From positions 1-25,897 of the forward strand of contig CAZQXD010000062.1 of assembly GCA_964597315.1 (NCBI GenBank): a DNA stretch of 25,897 nucleotides, given 5' to 3'. The notes beneath the pieces are model-generated. The model had not been told where the DNA came from. It did no database searches and saw nothing but the letters and a program-made list of their open reading frames with translations. Below are positions 1 to 7,593 of the stretch, piece by piece. Source of the stretch: CAZQXD01 sp964597315. GTDB taxonomy: Bacteria; Pseudomonadota; Gammaproteobacteria; Competibacterales; Competibacteraceae. Both the position numbers and the translations under genes were made by a program. How positions within the stretch are numbered: the first letter of the stretch is position 1; the number at the start of each line of letters is the position of its first letter.

Positions 1-1643
1 GGATAACCCACCACCGCCGCTTCGGCGACTTGGGGGTGCAGCACCAGGGCGGACTCCACCTCGGCCGTGCCCATGCGGTGCCCGGATACGTTGATGACAT
101 CATCCACCCGGCCGGTGATCCAGTAATAGCCATCGGCATCGCGCCGGGCGCCGTCACCGGTGAAGTAATAGCCCTTGTACATGGCGAAATAGGCTTCGAT
201 AAACCGATCGTGATCGCCGTACAGGGTGCGCATGATGCCGGGCCAGGGGCGGGACATGGCCAGGCCGCCCTCGGTGGCGCCCTCCAGTTCCTTGCCCTCG
301 GCATCCAGCAAGACCGGCGCCACGCCGAAAAATGGCCGGGTGGCGGAGCCGGGCTTGAGGGCGGTGGCCCCGGGCAGGGGGGTAATAAGGATGCCGCCGG
401 TTTCTGTTTGCCACCAGGTATCCACGATGGGGCAGCGGTCGTCGCCCACGACCCGGTGATACCACTCCCAGACCTCGGGGTTGATGGGCTCGCCCACCGA
501 GCCAAGAAGGCGCAGGGACTGGCGGCTGGCTTTCTTGACCGGTTCCTCCCCCTCGCGCATCAACATGCGGATGGCGGTGGGGGCGGTGTAGAAGATATTG
601 ACCTTCCACTTGTCCACTACGTCCCAGAAGCGGCTAATGTTGGGGTAGTTGGGCACCCCCTCGAACATCAGGGTGGTGGCGCCGTTGGCCAGGGGGCCGT
701 AGACGATATAGCTGTGGCCGGTAACCCAACCCACGTCGGCGGTACACCAGTAGATGTCCCCGTCCTGGTAGTCGAAGACGTATTTGTGGGTCATGGCGGC
801 GTACAGCAGGTAGCCGCCGGTGGTGTGGAGTACGCCCTTGGGCTTGCCGGTGGAGCCGGAGGTGTAGAGGATGAACAAAGGGTCCTCGGCGTCCATCTCC
901 TCGGCGGGGCAATCCGTAGAGGCGCTGTCCATGATCTCGTGCCACCAAAGGTCGCGGCCCTCGGTCCATTCCACGGGCTTACCGCCGCGCTTGACCACCA
1001 GCATATGCTTGACGCTGGGCGCCTGGGCGCAGGCTTTGTCGGCGTTGCCCTTGAGGGGAACGGCCCGACCGCCGCGCATGCTCTGGTCGGAGGTGATCAG
1101 CACCGAGCACTCGGCGTCGTTGAGGCGGTCGCGCAGGGCGTCGGGGGAGAAGCCACCGAACACGATGGAGTGGATGGCGCCGACGCGGGTGCAGGCCAGC
1201 ATGGCCACGGCCACCTCGGGAATCATCGGCAGGTACAGGCACACCCTGTCGCCCTTCTTGACGCCCAGGCCCTTGAGTACATTGGCGAACTTGCAGACTT
1301 CCCGGTGCAGTTCCCGGTAGGTGATCTGGCGGTCAGCATCGGGGCTGTCCCCTTCCCAGATGATGGCCACCTGATCGCCGCGCTCGTCCAGATGCCGGTC
1401 CAGGCAGTTATAGCTGACGTTGAGCTTGCCGCCTTCGAACCAACGGATATGGCCCTTGGATAAATCCCAGTCGCTGACCTTGTCCCACTTCTTGGACCAG
1501 GTCAGGAACTGCTCGGCCTGTTCCCCCCAGAAACCGTCAGGGTCGGACACGGAACGTTGATACAGTTGCTGGTAGTGTTCTTCGTCGATCCAGGCCCGTT
1601 TCGCGAAGTCGGTGGGAACGGGATAGACTTTCTCGTCGGACAT
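1..1643 (-). CDS. acs: Acetyl-CoA synthetase (AMP-forming), 3' end cut by window edge
   Basis: Converts acetate, ATP and CoA to acetyl-CoA, AMP and PPi in the cytoplasm. About 547 of the usual ~650 residues are present; the C-terminal domain with the regulatory lysine lies beyond position 1. Visible marks: the adenylate-forming P-loop motif YTSGSTGKPKG at residues 260-270, the acetate-pocket segment around GWVTGH (305-310), DTWWQTETGG (about 408-417), and the hinge segment TGDGARRDADGYYWITGR (about 496-513). The ATG at 1641-1643 has a strong AAGGAGA ribosome site eight bases upstream, and the protein begins MSDEKVYPVP, as Acs proteins often do. It is transcribed away from gluQ and separated from it by 533 bases, so it probably has its own promoter. 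Identity is very secure. Confidence 0.97.
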   Translation of the reverse strand, partial: MSDEKVYPVPTDFAKRAWIDEEHYQQLYQRSVSDPDGFWGEQAEQFLTWSKKWDKVSDWDLSKGHIRWFEGGKLNVSYNCLDRHLDERGDQVAIIWEGDSPDADRQITYRELHREVCKFANVLKGLGVKKGDRVCLYLPMIPEVAVAMLACTRVGAIHSIVFGGFSPDALRDRLNDAECSVLITSDQSMRGGRAVPLKGNADKACAQAPSVKHMLVVKRGGKPVEWTEGRDLWWHEIMDSASTDCPAEEMDAEDPLFILYTSGSTGKPKGVLHTTGGYLLYAAMTHKYVFDYQDGDIYWCTADVGWVTGHSYIVYGPLANGATTLMFEGVPNYPNISRFWDVVDKWKVNIFYTAPTAIRMLMREGEEPVKKASRQSLRLLGSVGEPINPEVWEWYHRVVGDDRCPIVDTWWQTETGGILITPLPGATALKPGSATRPFFGVAPVLLDAEGKELEGATEGGLAMSRPWPGIMRTLYGDHDRFIEAYFAMYKGYYFTGDGARRDADGYYWITGRVDDVINVSGHRMGTAEVESALVLHPQVAEAAVVGY

Positions 1644-2176
1644 TATTGATTTCTCCTTTGAGAGATATTATGACCCCTGTCGCCAGGAGCAGACCCGAAG
1701 ATACCAAGACAATCTATGGATGTTATGACACGGCTCCGGTGGAGCGGTGGGGCAATCCACTGTCAAGGTGAAAAATAGAGCTACGGCGAAAACAGCATGA
1801 CTCTAGGTAGGTACTGCGGCAGCCCGAAAATGGCCGGTCGGGTTGGCCCATCACGGCAGGCGAGGCTGTCCAGGACACGATATTGCGGCCGCCGGAGCGC
1901 GGCGTGGGGTCCGATGCTTGTGGGCTGGTATAGGCTGTGGGTTGCACCCTGACATATCGCTACCCCGTTGTTGGTTACGCACAGCGAAGGGTCCGCCGCG
2001 ACTCGGGAAACGGCGATCCTGTCGCTATTGTCGCTGAGATTTTAAAATCCTTTTCATTTTTGATGGGGTGTCAAACAAAGTCAATGCTTAGCCCAAAATT
2101 TCCCGCAAAATGTTAAGGTAAATAGGCGCTAATATAATAAAATTTATAGAGTTACTTGGTGTAGGCCGGTTGTAGG
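1644..2176. other. Intergenic region between gluQ and acs (acs upstream region)
   Basis: No convincing gene in 533 bases; short open frames here have no recognisable protein. The part near acs is GC-rich. The stretch 2040-2160 is markedly AT-rich and holds two direct GTCAA copies exactly ten bases apart (2070-2074 and 2080-2084; TTGAC on the acs strand). A TTGACA hexamer for acs-directed transcription lies at 1761-1766, but no good -10 follows at normal spacing. The acs promoter and its control sites are expected here. I see no clear T-run terminator behind gluQ. Confidence 0.6.
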
Positions 2177-3118
2177 CTACGGGATGGTCGAGTCGGTGAC
2201 GGACGCGGGGCAGGGTATATCGGCCGCCCAGGCTTGGGTCCGTCGTTGGGGGATGCGAGCCGGGTCCCAGTGCGCCCGCGCCCATGCCACTACGTCTTTG
2301 GCTCTCGCCCGGGCCAGCGCGGGTTCGGGGGCTTGGCCGAGAAAGCGCAGCGCCGCTACCAGTGCCGCCCCAGGACGGCGCTGATTCACGGCTGCGGCAT
2401 GGGTCTGCTTGCTGAGTTTATGTCCCTGGGCGTCCACCGCCACCGGCAGATGGGCATATCGGGGGGTGGGCAGATTCAGCAGCCGCTGCAACCAAATCTG
2501 CCGGGGGGACGAGTCCAACAGGTCGCTGCCCCTCACCACATCCGTCACGCCTTGCCAAGCGTCATCCACCACCACCGCCAACTGATAGGCGTACAGGTTG
2601 TCGGCCCGGCGAATCACGAAATCCCCCACATCGGACTCCAGGGCTTGGGCGAACAACCCCTGGATACGGTCGTGACATTCGATGAGAAGCGGCTCGGTAC
2701 GCACCCTCAGCGCCTGCTGGCGGCCTGGGCGCCGAGGTCCAGATCGGCAATAACCGGGATAGACCGGCCCGCCGGCACTTTGGGCGAGGTCCCGTCGGGA
2801 GCAGGTGCAGGCGTAGACCCAGCCCAAGGAGCGGAGCCGTTCCAGGGCCTGTTGGTAATAGTCCAGGCGCTGGCTTTGATAGATCACCGGTCCATCCCAG
2901 GAGAGGGCAAAGGTCTCCAGAGCGCGCAGCATAGCGTCTGCGGCTCCCGGTACGACCCGAGGCGCGTCCAGGTCCTCGATGCGCAGCAGCCACCGCCCGC
3001 CCACGCGCCGGGCTTCGAGAAAACTGCCTAGGGCGGCGATCAGAGAGCCGAAATGCAACGAGCCGGTGGGGGAGGGGGCGAAACGACCGGTTCGGAGTGT
3101 GGAGGCGGGGGTTGACAT
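2177..3118 (-). CDS. gluQ: Glutamyl-Q tRNA(Asp) synthetase
   Basis: A truncated glutamyl-tRNA synthetase paralogue that activates glutamate and attaches it to queuosine at position 34 of tRNA(Asp). The 313-residue length fits the family, which lacks the anticodon-binding domain. The class I signatures are the HIGH-type motif HFGS (22-25) inside FAPSPTGSLHFGSL and the KMSKS-type motif KLSKQ (234-238). A zinc site is visible as C104, C106, Y120 and C124 (CTC...YPGYC). It starts at the ATG at 3116-3118, only 12 bases after the dksA stop. The dksA-gluQ operon is widespread in gammaproteobacteria. The gene may depend on dksA transcription. Identity is secure. Confidence 0.95.
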   Translation of the reverse strand: MSTPASTLRTGRFAPSPTGSLHFGSLIAALGSFLEARRVGGRWLLRIEDLDAPRVVPGAADAMLRALETFALSWDGPVIYQSQRLDYYQQALERLRSLGWVYACTCSRRDLAQSAGGPVYPGYCRSGPRRPGRQQALRVRTEPLLIECHDRIQGLFAQALESDVGDFVIRRADNLYAYQLAVVVDDAWQGVTDVVRGSDLLDSSPRQIWLQRLLNLPTPRYAHLPVAVDAQGHKLSKQTHAAAVNQRRPGAALVAALRFLGQAPEPALARARAKDVVAWARAHWDPARIPQRRTQAWAADIPCPASVTDSTIP

Positions 3119-3130
3119 GGGGGGCGTGGT

Positions 3131-3562
3131 TCAGCCGCGGTGTTGCTTTTCCTTGGCCTCTTCCAGGGTTTTACAGTCAAAGCACAGGGTAGCGGTAGGG
3201 CGAGCCTCCAAGCGGCGCAAGCCGATCTCCACCCCGCATTTGTCGCAGTAGCCGTAGTCCTCGCTGTCGATCCGGGCCAGCGCCTGGTCGATTTTGCGGA
3301 TCAGCTTGCGCTCCCGATCACGGGTGCGGAGTTCTAGGCTGAATTCTTCTTCCTGGGTGGCGCGGTCGTTGGGGTCGGGATAGCTGCCCGAGTCATCTTG
3401 CATATGGCTGACGGTGCGGTTCACTTCTTCCATGAGATCCCGCTTCCAGGCCAATAGTATGTCTCGGAAATGCTGGAGTTGAGGGGCGCACATATAGTCT
3501 TCGTTGGGCGCCAGTTGGTACGGCGTGAAGCTTGTCTGGGTTTGCGCGTCGTTCGAGGCCAT
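3131..3562 (-). CDS. dksA: RNA polymerase-binding transcription factor DksA
   Basis: Binds the RNA polymerase secondary channel and, with ppGpp, represses rRNA promoters and activates amino-acid promoters. At 143 residues it is slightly shorter than E. coli DksA (151), mainly at the N-terminus. The coiled-coil tip DPNDRATQEEE (63-73) keeps both acidic residues, D63 and D66, that correspond to E. coli D71 and D74. The zinc finger has all four cysteines (C106, C109, C127, C130), so this is the redox-sensitive classical form and not a cysteine-less paralogue. The ATG at 3560-3562 follows an AAGGAAAGG ribosome site. It is divergent from the mrp operon and leads the gluQ operon. Confidence 0.97.
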   Translation of the reverse strand: MASNDAQTQTSFTPYQLAPNEDYMCAPQLQHFRDILLAWKRDLMEEVNRTVSHMQDDSGSYPDPNDRATQEEEFSLELRTRDRERKLIRKIDQALARIDSEDYGYCDKCGVEIGLRRLEARPTATLCFDCKTLEEAKEKQHRG

Positions 3563-3664
3563 GGCCTTTCCTTATCCGCATTTCGATGAAAAAAAACAAA
3601 ATAACCGTATCACCGGGGTCAGGGCAAGTCGTGCGAAGAATGCAACGGGGGAGGCGGGGAACGG

Positions 3665-3692
3665 TTGACCACCCCTTGGGGCAGGCTATCAT
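3665..3692 (+). promoter_or_regulatory. Putative sigma70 promoter of the mrp operon
   Basis: A TTGACC hexamer at 3665-3670 and a TATCAT hexamer at 3687-3692 are separated by 16 bases, which is close to the sigma70 consensus. Transcription would start near 3699, leaving a short leader of about 23 bases before the GTG at 3722. The spacer contains CCCCTTGGGG, a near-palindrome that might be an operator. Promoter activity is inferred. Confidence 0.55.
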
Positions 3693-3721
3693 AAACTGAA
3701 CATGCCACCGGGGGGGCGACA

Positions 3722-4201
3722 GTGCCGCGCGCGATCAGTCTGGGCCTATTTTGTTTTGGCGTCTGGCTGCTTCTGTCTTTTCACATTGACGCCTTGTTGC
3801 TGAGTTTGGGACTGGGGTCCTGCGCGTTGGTGGTGCTGGTGGCCTGGCGCATGAACGTGGTGGACCGGGAAGGGCAGCCCCCCCTGCATCTGAGCCGCCG
3901 GCTTTTCAGCTATTTGCCCTGGTTGCTGTGGCAAATCATCAAGGCCAATCTGGCAGTGATGGCCTGCATTCTCAATCCCCGCCTGCCCATCAGTCCCACC
4001 ATAGTACGCTTGAGACCGGGGCAGCGAACCGATCTGGGCCGGGTGATATTCGCCAACTCCATCACCCTGACACCGGGCACCGTGACCCTGGAGGTGAATC
4101 GGGAGCATCTGGACGTGCATGCCCTGACCCGGGTCGGCGCCCAGGCGCTGCAGCGGGGGAAGATGGACCGCCGAGTGGCCCGGCTGGAGCGGAGACGCTG
4201 A
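3722..4201 (+). CDS. mrpE: Mrp-type Na+/H+ antiporter subunit E
   Basis: Small membrane subunit of the multisubunit cation/proton antiporter (COG1863 type). The 159-residue protein has two N-terminal hydrophobic helices (about 5-42), a conserved LPWLLWQIIKANLAVM segment, and the family hallmark ANSITLTPGTVTLEV (about 110-124). Translation starts at a GTG (3722-3724) preceded by a G-rich ribosome site; an ATG at 3702 is out of frame. It is the first gene of a nine-gene operon and its TGA overlaps the mrpF ATG by one base. E-type subunits are needed for full activity but do not form the ion channel. Confidence 0.92.
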   Translation: MPRAISLGLFCFGVWLLLSFHIDALLLSLGLGSCALVVLVAWRMNVVDREGQPPLHLSRRLFSYLPWLLWQIIKANLAVMACILNPRLPISPTIVRLRPGQRTDLGRVIFANSITLTPGTVTLEVNREHLDVHALTRVGAQALQRGKMDRRVARLERRR

Positions 4202-4482
4202 TGTTCCTGGCCGCCGCCCTGGGGTTGCTGGTGACCATGATCTTAGCCATGTTCCGGGCCTTGGCCGGACCTACGGTCTATGACCGCATTCTGGCCATGA
4301 ACCTGTTCGGCACCAAGACCGTGCTGATGATTGCCGTGCTGGGGTTTCTGGGGGGGCGTCCCGATTTCTTGGACATCGCTCTGGCCTACGCGCTGATCAA
4401 TTTCATCGGCGTCATCGCCGTACTCAAGTTCGTCCGCTACGGCGGTCTGGGCGGCGCCCGCGAGGAGAAACGGCCGCCATGA
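4201..4482 (+). CDS. mrpF: Mrp-type Na+/H+ antiporter subunit F
   Basis: 93-residue protein with three predicted helices. It shows the family pattern RALAGPTVYDRILAMNLFG (about 18-36) and PDFLDIALAYALINFIG (about 53-69), whose acidic residues are typical of MrpF/MbhB. The open frame extends far upstream, but the ATG at 4201, overlapping the mrpE stop as TGATG, gives the normal family length and start. Its TGA overlaps the mrpG start (ATGA), so translation is probably coupled. Function is in the antiporter membrane arm. Confidence 0.92.
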   Translation: MFLAAALGLLVTMILAMFRALAGPTVYDRILAMNLFGTKTVLMIAVLGFLGGRPDFLDIALAYALINFIGVIAVLKFVRYGGLGGAREEKRPP

Positions 4483-4802
4483 GTCTGTTGCTGGACCTCA
4501 TCAGCGGGCTGCTGCTGCTGGCCGGGGCTTTGTGCGTGGCGGTGGGCGGTCTAGGCATGATGCGAATGCCGGATGTCTATACCCGCATCCACGCCGCAGG
4601 CATCACCGACACCCTGGGGTCCGGGCTGATTCTAACCGGGCTGATGGTCCAGGGCGGGTTCAGCCAAACCACCGTCAAATTGATCCTGATTCTGGGGTTT
4701 TTGCTGTTTACCGGCCCGGTGTCCTCCCACGCCCTGGCCAAGGCGGCCCTATCCGCTAACATCAAACCCCTGCTGGAGGACGAACCGCCATCGCCGCCCT
4801 AG
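4479..4802 (+). CDS. mrpG: Mrp-type Na+/H+ antiporter subunit G
   Basis: 107-residue protein with three hydrophobic helices, an MrpG/MbhC homologue. The family signature MMRMPDVYTRIHAAGITDT is present (about 27-45), followed by LGSGLILTGL and the LILGFLLFTGPVSSHALAKAA block. The ATG overlaps the mrpF stop by four bases. The stop TAG (4800-4802) shares one base with the GTG of the next gene. It packs with E and F in the membrane arm of known Mrp structures. Confidence 0.92.
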   Translation: MSLLLDLISGLLLLAGALCVAVGGLGMMRMPDVYTRIHAAGITDTLGSGLILTGLMVQGGFSQTTVKLILILGFLLFTGPVSSHALAKAALSANIKPLLEDEPPSPP

Positions 4803-5329
4803 TGGACATTGTATTGTTGGGCCTGTTGGCGGTGATCGCCTTGGCGCTGATCCGGTTGCATAGTTTGCTCGCCGTGGTGATGCTGTCGGGGATATACAGC
4901 TTTGTATCGGCGGCCTTGTTTGTAGTGCTGGATGCGGTGGACGTGGCCTTTACGGAGGCCGCCGTGGGGGCTGGGGTGTCCACGGTGCTGATGCTGGCCA
5001 CCCTGACCCTGACCACCGCCCGGGAGCGCTCTCCCTCCGGCCATCGCCCCTGGTTGCCCCTCCTGGTGGTGGTGGCCATCGGTGCGGCGCTGATCTACGC
5101 CACCTTCGACATGCCGCCCATCGGCAAGCCCGATAACCCAGCCCAGGTGCATGTGGCGCCCCGCTATATCCAGGATTCGCCCAGAGAGATCGGCATACCC
5201 AATATGGTGACTTCGGTACTGGCCAGCTATCGGGGTTTCGACACTCTTGGGGAGGTCGTGGTGATTTTCACCGCCGCCGTGGGGGTGCTGATCCTGATTG
5301 GCCGTCGTCGGGGCGGTGGCGATCCATGA
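4802..5329 (+). CDS. Free-standing MrpA C-terminal module (MbhD DUF4040 plus MbhE domains)
   Basis: This 175-residue membrane protein corresponds to the C-terminal part of MrpA, equal to MbhD and MbhE of archaeal complexes fused in one chain. Residues 1-75 form the DUF4040-like unit (GIYSFVSAALFVVLDAVDVAFTE..., then GAGVSTVLMLATL). Residues 115-175 carry the MbhE-like unit with NMVTSVLASYRGFDTLGEV and a last helix. The N-terminal antiporter half of MrpA is absent here. The GTG start at 4802 has its best ribosome site (GGAGGACGAA, 4774-4783) about 18 bases away. An in-frame ATC at 4790 would be better spaced, so the exact start is uncertain. It overlaps mrpB by four bases. Confidence 0.85.
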   Translation: MDIVLLGLLAVIALALIRLHSLLAVVMLSGIYSFVSAALFVVLDAVDVAFTEAAVGAGVSTVLMLATLTLTTARERSPSGHRPWLPLLVVVAIGAALIYATFDMPPIGKPDNPAQVHVAPRYIQDSPREIGIPNMVTSVLASYRGFDTLGEVVVIFTAAVGVLILIGRRRGGGDP

Positions 5330-5742
5330 GGCAATATCTGGTCTTGCGGGTGGTGGCCAAGCTGTTGCTGCCGCAGATTTTGCTGTTCGCCCTGTATGTC
5401 CAGTTTCACGGTGACTATGGCCCTGGGGGCGGCTTCCAGGCGGGGGTGATCTTCGCCGCCGGCTTTGTCCTCTATACCCTGATCTTCGGCCTGGACAAGG
5501 CCCGCCAGGTGGCCCCCGAGTCCGCCCTGCGGGTTTGCGCCGCCTCGGGGGTGCTGCTCTTTGGGGGCGTGGGCGTGGCGGGCATGCTCGGGGGCGGCGC
5601 TTTTCTGGACTATGGGGTGCTGGCCACCGATCCGGTGGCGGGCCAGCATCTGGGGATTATTCTCATCGAACTGGGAGTGGGCATCACCGTGGCGGCGGTC
5701 ATGATCATCGTGTTTTTCGCGTTTGCTGGCAGGAGGGACTAA
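5326..5742 (+). CDS. mrpB: Mrp-type Na+/H+ antiporter subunit B
   Basis: 138-residue membrane protein, MrpB/MnhB family. The signature is the short motif GDYGPGGGFQAGVIFAAG (about 24-41) after a first helix KLLLPQILLFALYVQFH; three more helices follow. It starts at an ATG overlapping the preceding stop (ATGA) and ends five bases before the mrpC GTG, with a good AGGAGG ribosome site for mrpC at its 3' end. In the known complexes, B sits between the A and D modules. Confidence 0.92.
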   Translation: MRQYLVLRVVAKLLLPQILLFALYVQFHGDYGPGGGFQAGVIFAAGFVLYTLIFGLDKARQVAPESALRVCAASGVLLFGGVGVAGMLGGGAFLDYGVLATDPVAGQHLGIILIELGVGITVAAVMIIVFFAFAGRRD

Positions 5743-5746
5743 GGCC

Positions 5747-6115
5747 GTGTCCATGCTGGGGCTTTACAATTACTGGATTGTGATCGTGCTGATGATGACC
5801 GGTTTGTATGTGGTGATCTCTTGCGGCAATCTGGTCAAGAAACTGGTGGGCCTGAACATTTTCCAGACCTCGGTGTTTATTCTGTTTATCAGCATCGGCA
5901 AGGTATCCGGGGGCAGCGCTCCCATCGCCGCCGAGGGCATCCAGGTGTATTCCAATCCCCTGCCCCATGTCCTGATTCTCACCGCCATTGTGGTGGGGGT
6001 GGCCACCACGGCCCTGGGCCTGGCCCTGGTGGTGCGCATCCATGAAGCTTACGGCAGCGTCGAGGAAGCCGATATCTATGATTCCCGCTGGAACGCCGGG
6101 GACGACGAGGCGTGA
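5747..6115 (+). CDS. mrpC: Mrp-type Na+/H+ antiporter subunit C (NuoK-like)
   Basis: 122-residue protein with three helices, homologous to NuoK of complex I. Typical features are GLYNYWIVIVLMMTGLYVV, the conserved segment NLVKKLVGLNIFQTSVFIL and a loop GGSAPI. I choose the GTG at 5747 because AGGAGG (5731-5736) lies ten bases upstream; ATG 5753 is an alternative two codons later. An earlier in-frame start at 5723 lies inside mrpB and lacks this spacing. The stop overlaps the GTG of mrpD. Confidence 0.92.
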   Translation: MSMLGLYNYWIVIVLMMTGLYVVISCGNLVKKLVGLNIFQTSVFILFISIGKVSGGSAPIAAEGIQVYSNPLPHVLILTAIVVGVATTALGLALVVRIHEAYGSVEEADIYDSRWNAGDDEA

Positions 6116-7593
6116 TCGAGGCTCAGCTTCCCGCCTTGCAAGTTATTTTGCCCCTGTTGGCGGCGCCCCTGTGTTTTCTGCTACGGGGTGGTCGGGCCGC
6201 CTGGGGGCTGGCGATGGTGGTGAGTTGGGCGACCCTGGCGGTGGCCTGCCAACTGCTGGGAATGGTGCTAGAGCAGGGGGTGGTCACCTACGATATGGGT
6301 GGCTGGGCGCCCCCCTGGGGGATCGAATACCGGGTGGACCCCATCAACGCCTTCGTGCTGCTGATCGTGGCCGGGATCGGGGCCCTGGTATTGCCCTTCG
6401 CCCGGGACAGCGTGGAGCAGGAGGTTCCCGCCTCCCAGCAGTCCTTGTTCTACACTGCCTTTCTGCTCTGTTTGGCAGGGCTACTGGGCATCACCATCAC
6501 CGGGGATGCCTTTAATGTGTTTGTGTTCCTAGAGATTTCCTCCCTGTCCACCTATGCCCTGATCGCCCTGGGCCGGGATCGGCGCTCGCTCACCGCCAGC
6601 TATCAATACCTGATCATGGGCACCATCGGCGCCACCTTTATCCTCATCGGGATCGGCATGCTGTATATGATGACCGGCACCCTGAACATGGTGGACCTGG
6701 AGCAGCGCCTGCCGGGGGTGGCCGACACCCGCACGGTACGGGCGGCGTTTGCCTTTCTCACCGTGGGCATCAGCCTGAAGCTGGCCCTGTTCCCCCTGCA
6801 TCTGTGGCTGCCCAACGCTTATGCCTATGCGCCGTCGGCAGTGACGGCTTTTCTGGCGGGCACCGCCACCAAGGTGGCCGTGTACCTGCTGCTGCGGTTT
6901 TTCTTCTCCATTTTCGGGCCGACGTTTTCCTTCGAGCTGATCGGCCTGGACTATATTCTGCTGCCTCTGGCCCTGGCGGGCATCTTGACCACCTCCTTCG
7001 TGGCCATCTTCGAAACCAATGTCAAGCGGCTGTTGGCCTTTTCCAGCGTGGCCCAACTCGGCTACATGATCCTGGGCATCAGCCTGGCCTCGGTGACCGG
7101 GCTGACCGCCGGTATCGTCCATCTATTCAATCACGCCCTCACCAAGACCGCCCTGTTCCTGGCCCTGGGCTGCGTGGCCTACCGGTTGGGAACGGTGGAA
7201 TTGCAACGCATGGCCGGGCTAGGGCGGGCCATGCCCTGGACCATGGCGGCTTTCGTAGCCGGGGGGCTGAGCCTGATCGGCGTGCCCCTGACTGCGGGTT
7301 TCATCAGCAAGTGGTATCTGATCCTAGGGGCTTTGGAGCGGGGTTGGTGGCCGGTGGCGGTGCTGGTCCTGGTGGGTTCCCTGCTGGCGGTGGTCTATAT
7401 CTGGCGGGTGGTGGAGGTGGCCTATTTCCGGCCCTTGCCCGAGAATCACGGCGCGGTGACCGAAGCGCCCCCGAGCTTGCTACTGCCTACCTGGGCGCTG
7501 GTGGTGGCCACCGTGTACTTCGGCATCGATGCCAGCCTGACCGTAGGGGTGGCCCGGCAGGCTGCGGAACTGCTGCTGGAGACCTGGCCGTGA
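6112..7593 (+). CDS. mrpD: Mrp-type Na+/H+ antiporter subunit D, first antiporter-like subunit
   Basis: 493-residue polytopic protein with about 14 helices, homologous to NuoL/M/N and MrpD. The proton-path residues of the family are present: E141 in TM5 (FLEISSLSTYAL), K223 in TM7 (SLKLALFPLHLWLP), K254 in TM8 (GTATKVAVYLL), H337, H341 and K345 (HLFNHALTK), and K400 in TM12 (GFISKWYL). The GTG start at 6112 overlaps the mrpC stop. It is expected to carry one ion-translocation path of the antiporter. It is the most MrpD-like of three paralogues in the operon. Confidence 0.92.
   Translation: MIEAQLPALQVILPLLAAPLCFLLRGGRAAWGLAMVVSWATLAVACQLLGMVLEQGVVTYDMGGWAPPWGIEYRVDPINAFVLLIVAGIGALVLPFARDSVEQEVPASQQSLFYTAFLLCLAGLLGITITGDAFNVFVFLEISSLSTYALIALGRDRRSLTASYQYLIMGTIGATFILIGIGMLYMMTGTLNMVDLEQRLPGVADTRTVRAAFAFLTVGISLKLALFPLHLWLPNAYAYAPSAVTAFLAGTATKVAVYLLLRFFFSIFGPTFSFELIGLDYILLPLALAGILTTSFVAIFETNVKRLLAFSSVAQLGYMILGISLASVTGLTAGIVHLFNHALTKTALFLALGCVAYRLGTVELQRMAGLGRAMPWTMAAFVAGGLSLIGVPLTAGFISKWYLILGALERGWWPVAVLVLVGSLLAVVYIWRVVEVAYFRPLPENHGAVTEAPPSLLLPTWALVVATVYFGIDASLTVGVARQAAELLLETWP

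Noticed and set aside
30..1463. 477-codon open frame on the plus strand opposite acs
   Set aside because: It is antisense to the clearly conserved acs reading frame; its product is rich in Gly, Ala, His and Val in the manner of GC-rich shadow frames, with no recognisable domain.
2234..3031. 265-codon plus-strand frame opposite gluQ
   Set aside because: gluQ shows all catalytic motifs on the other strand; this frame is an antisense shadow.
3702..3704. ATG as an alternative mrpE start
   Set aside because: It is not in frame with mrpE; the GTG at 3722 gives the normal family N-terminus.
6804..7589. Upstream extension of the second antiporter-like gene inside mrpD
   Set aside because: The extra 262 codons are out-of-frame mrpD sequence with non-membrane composition. 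The family N-terminus begins at the GTG at 7590.
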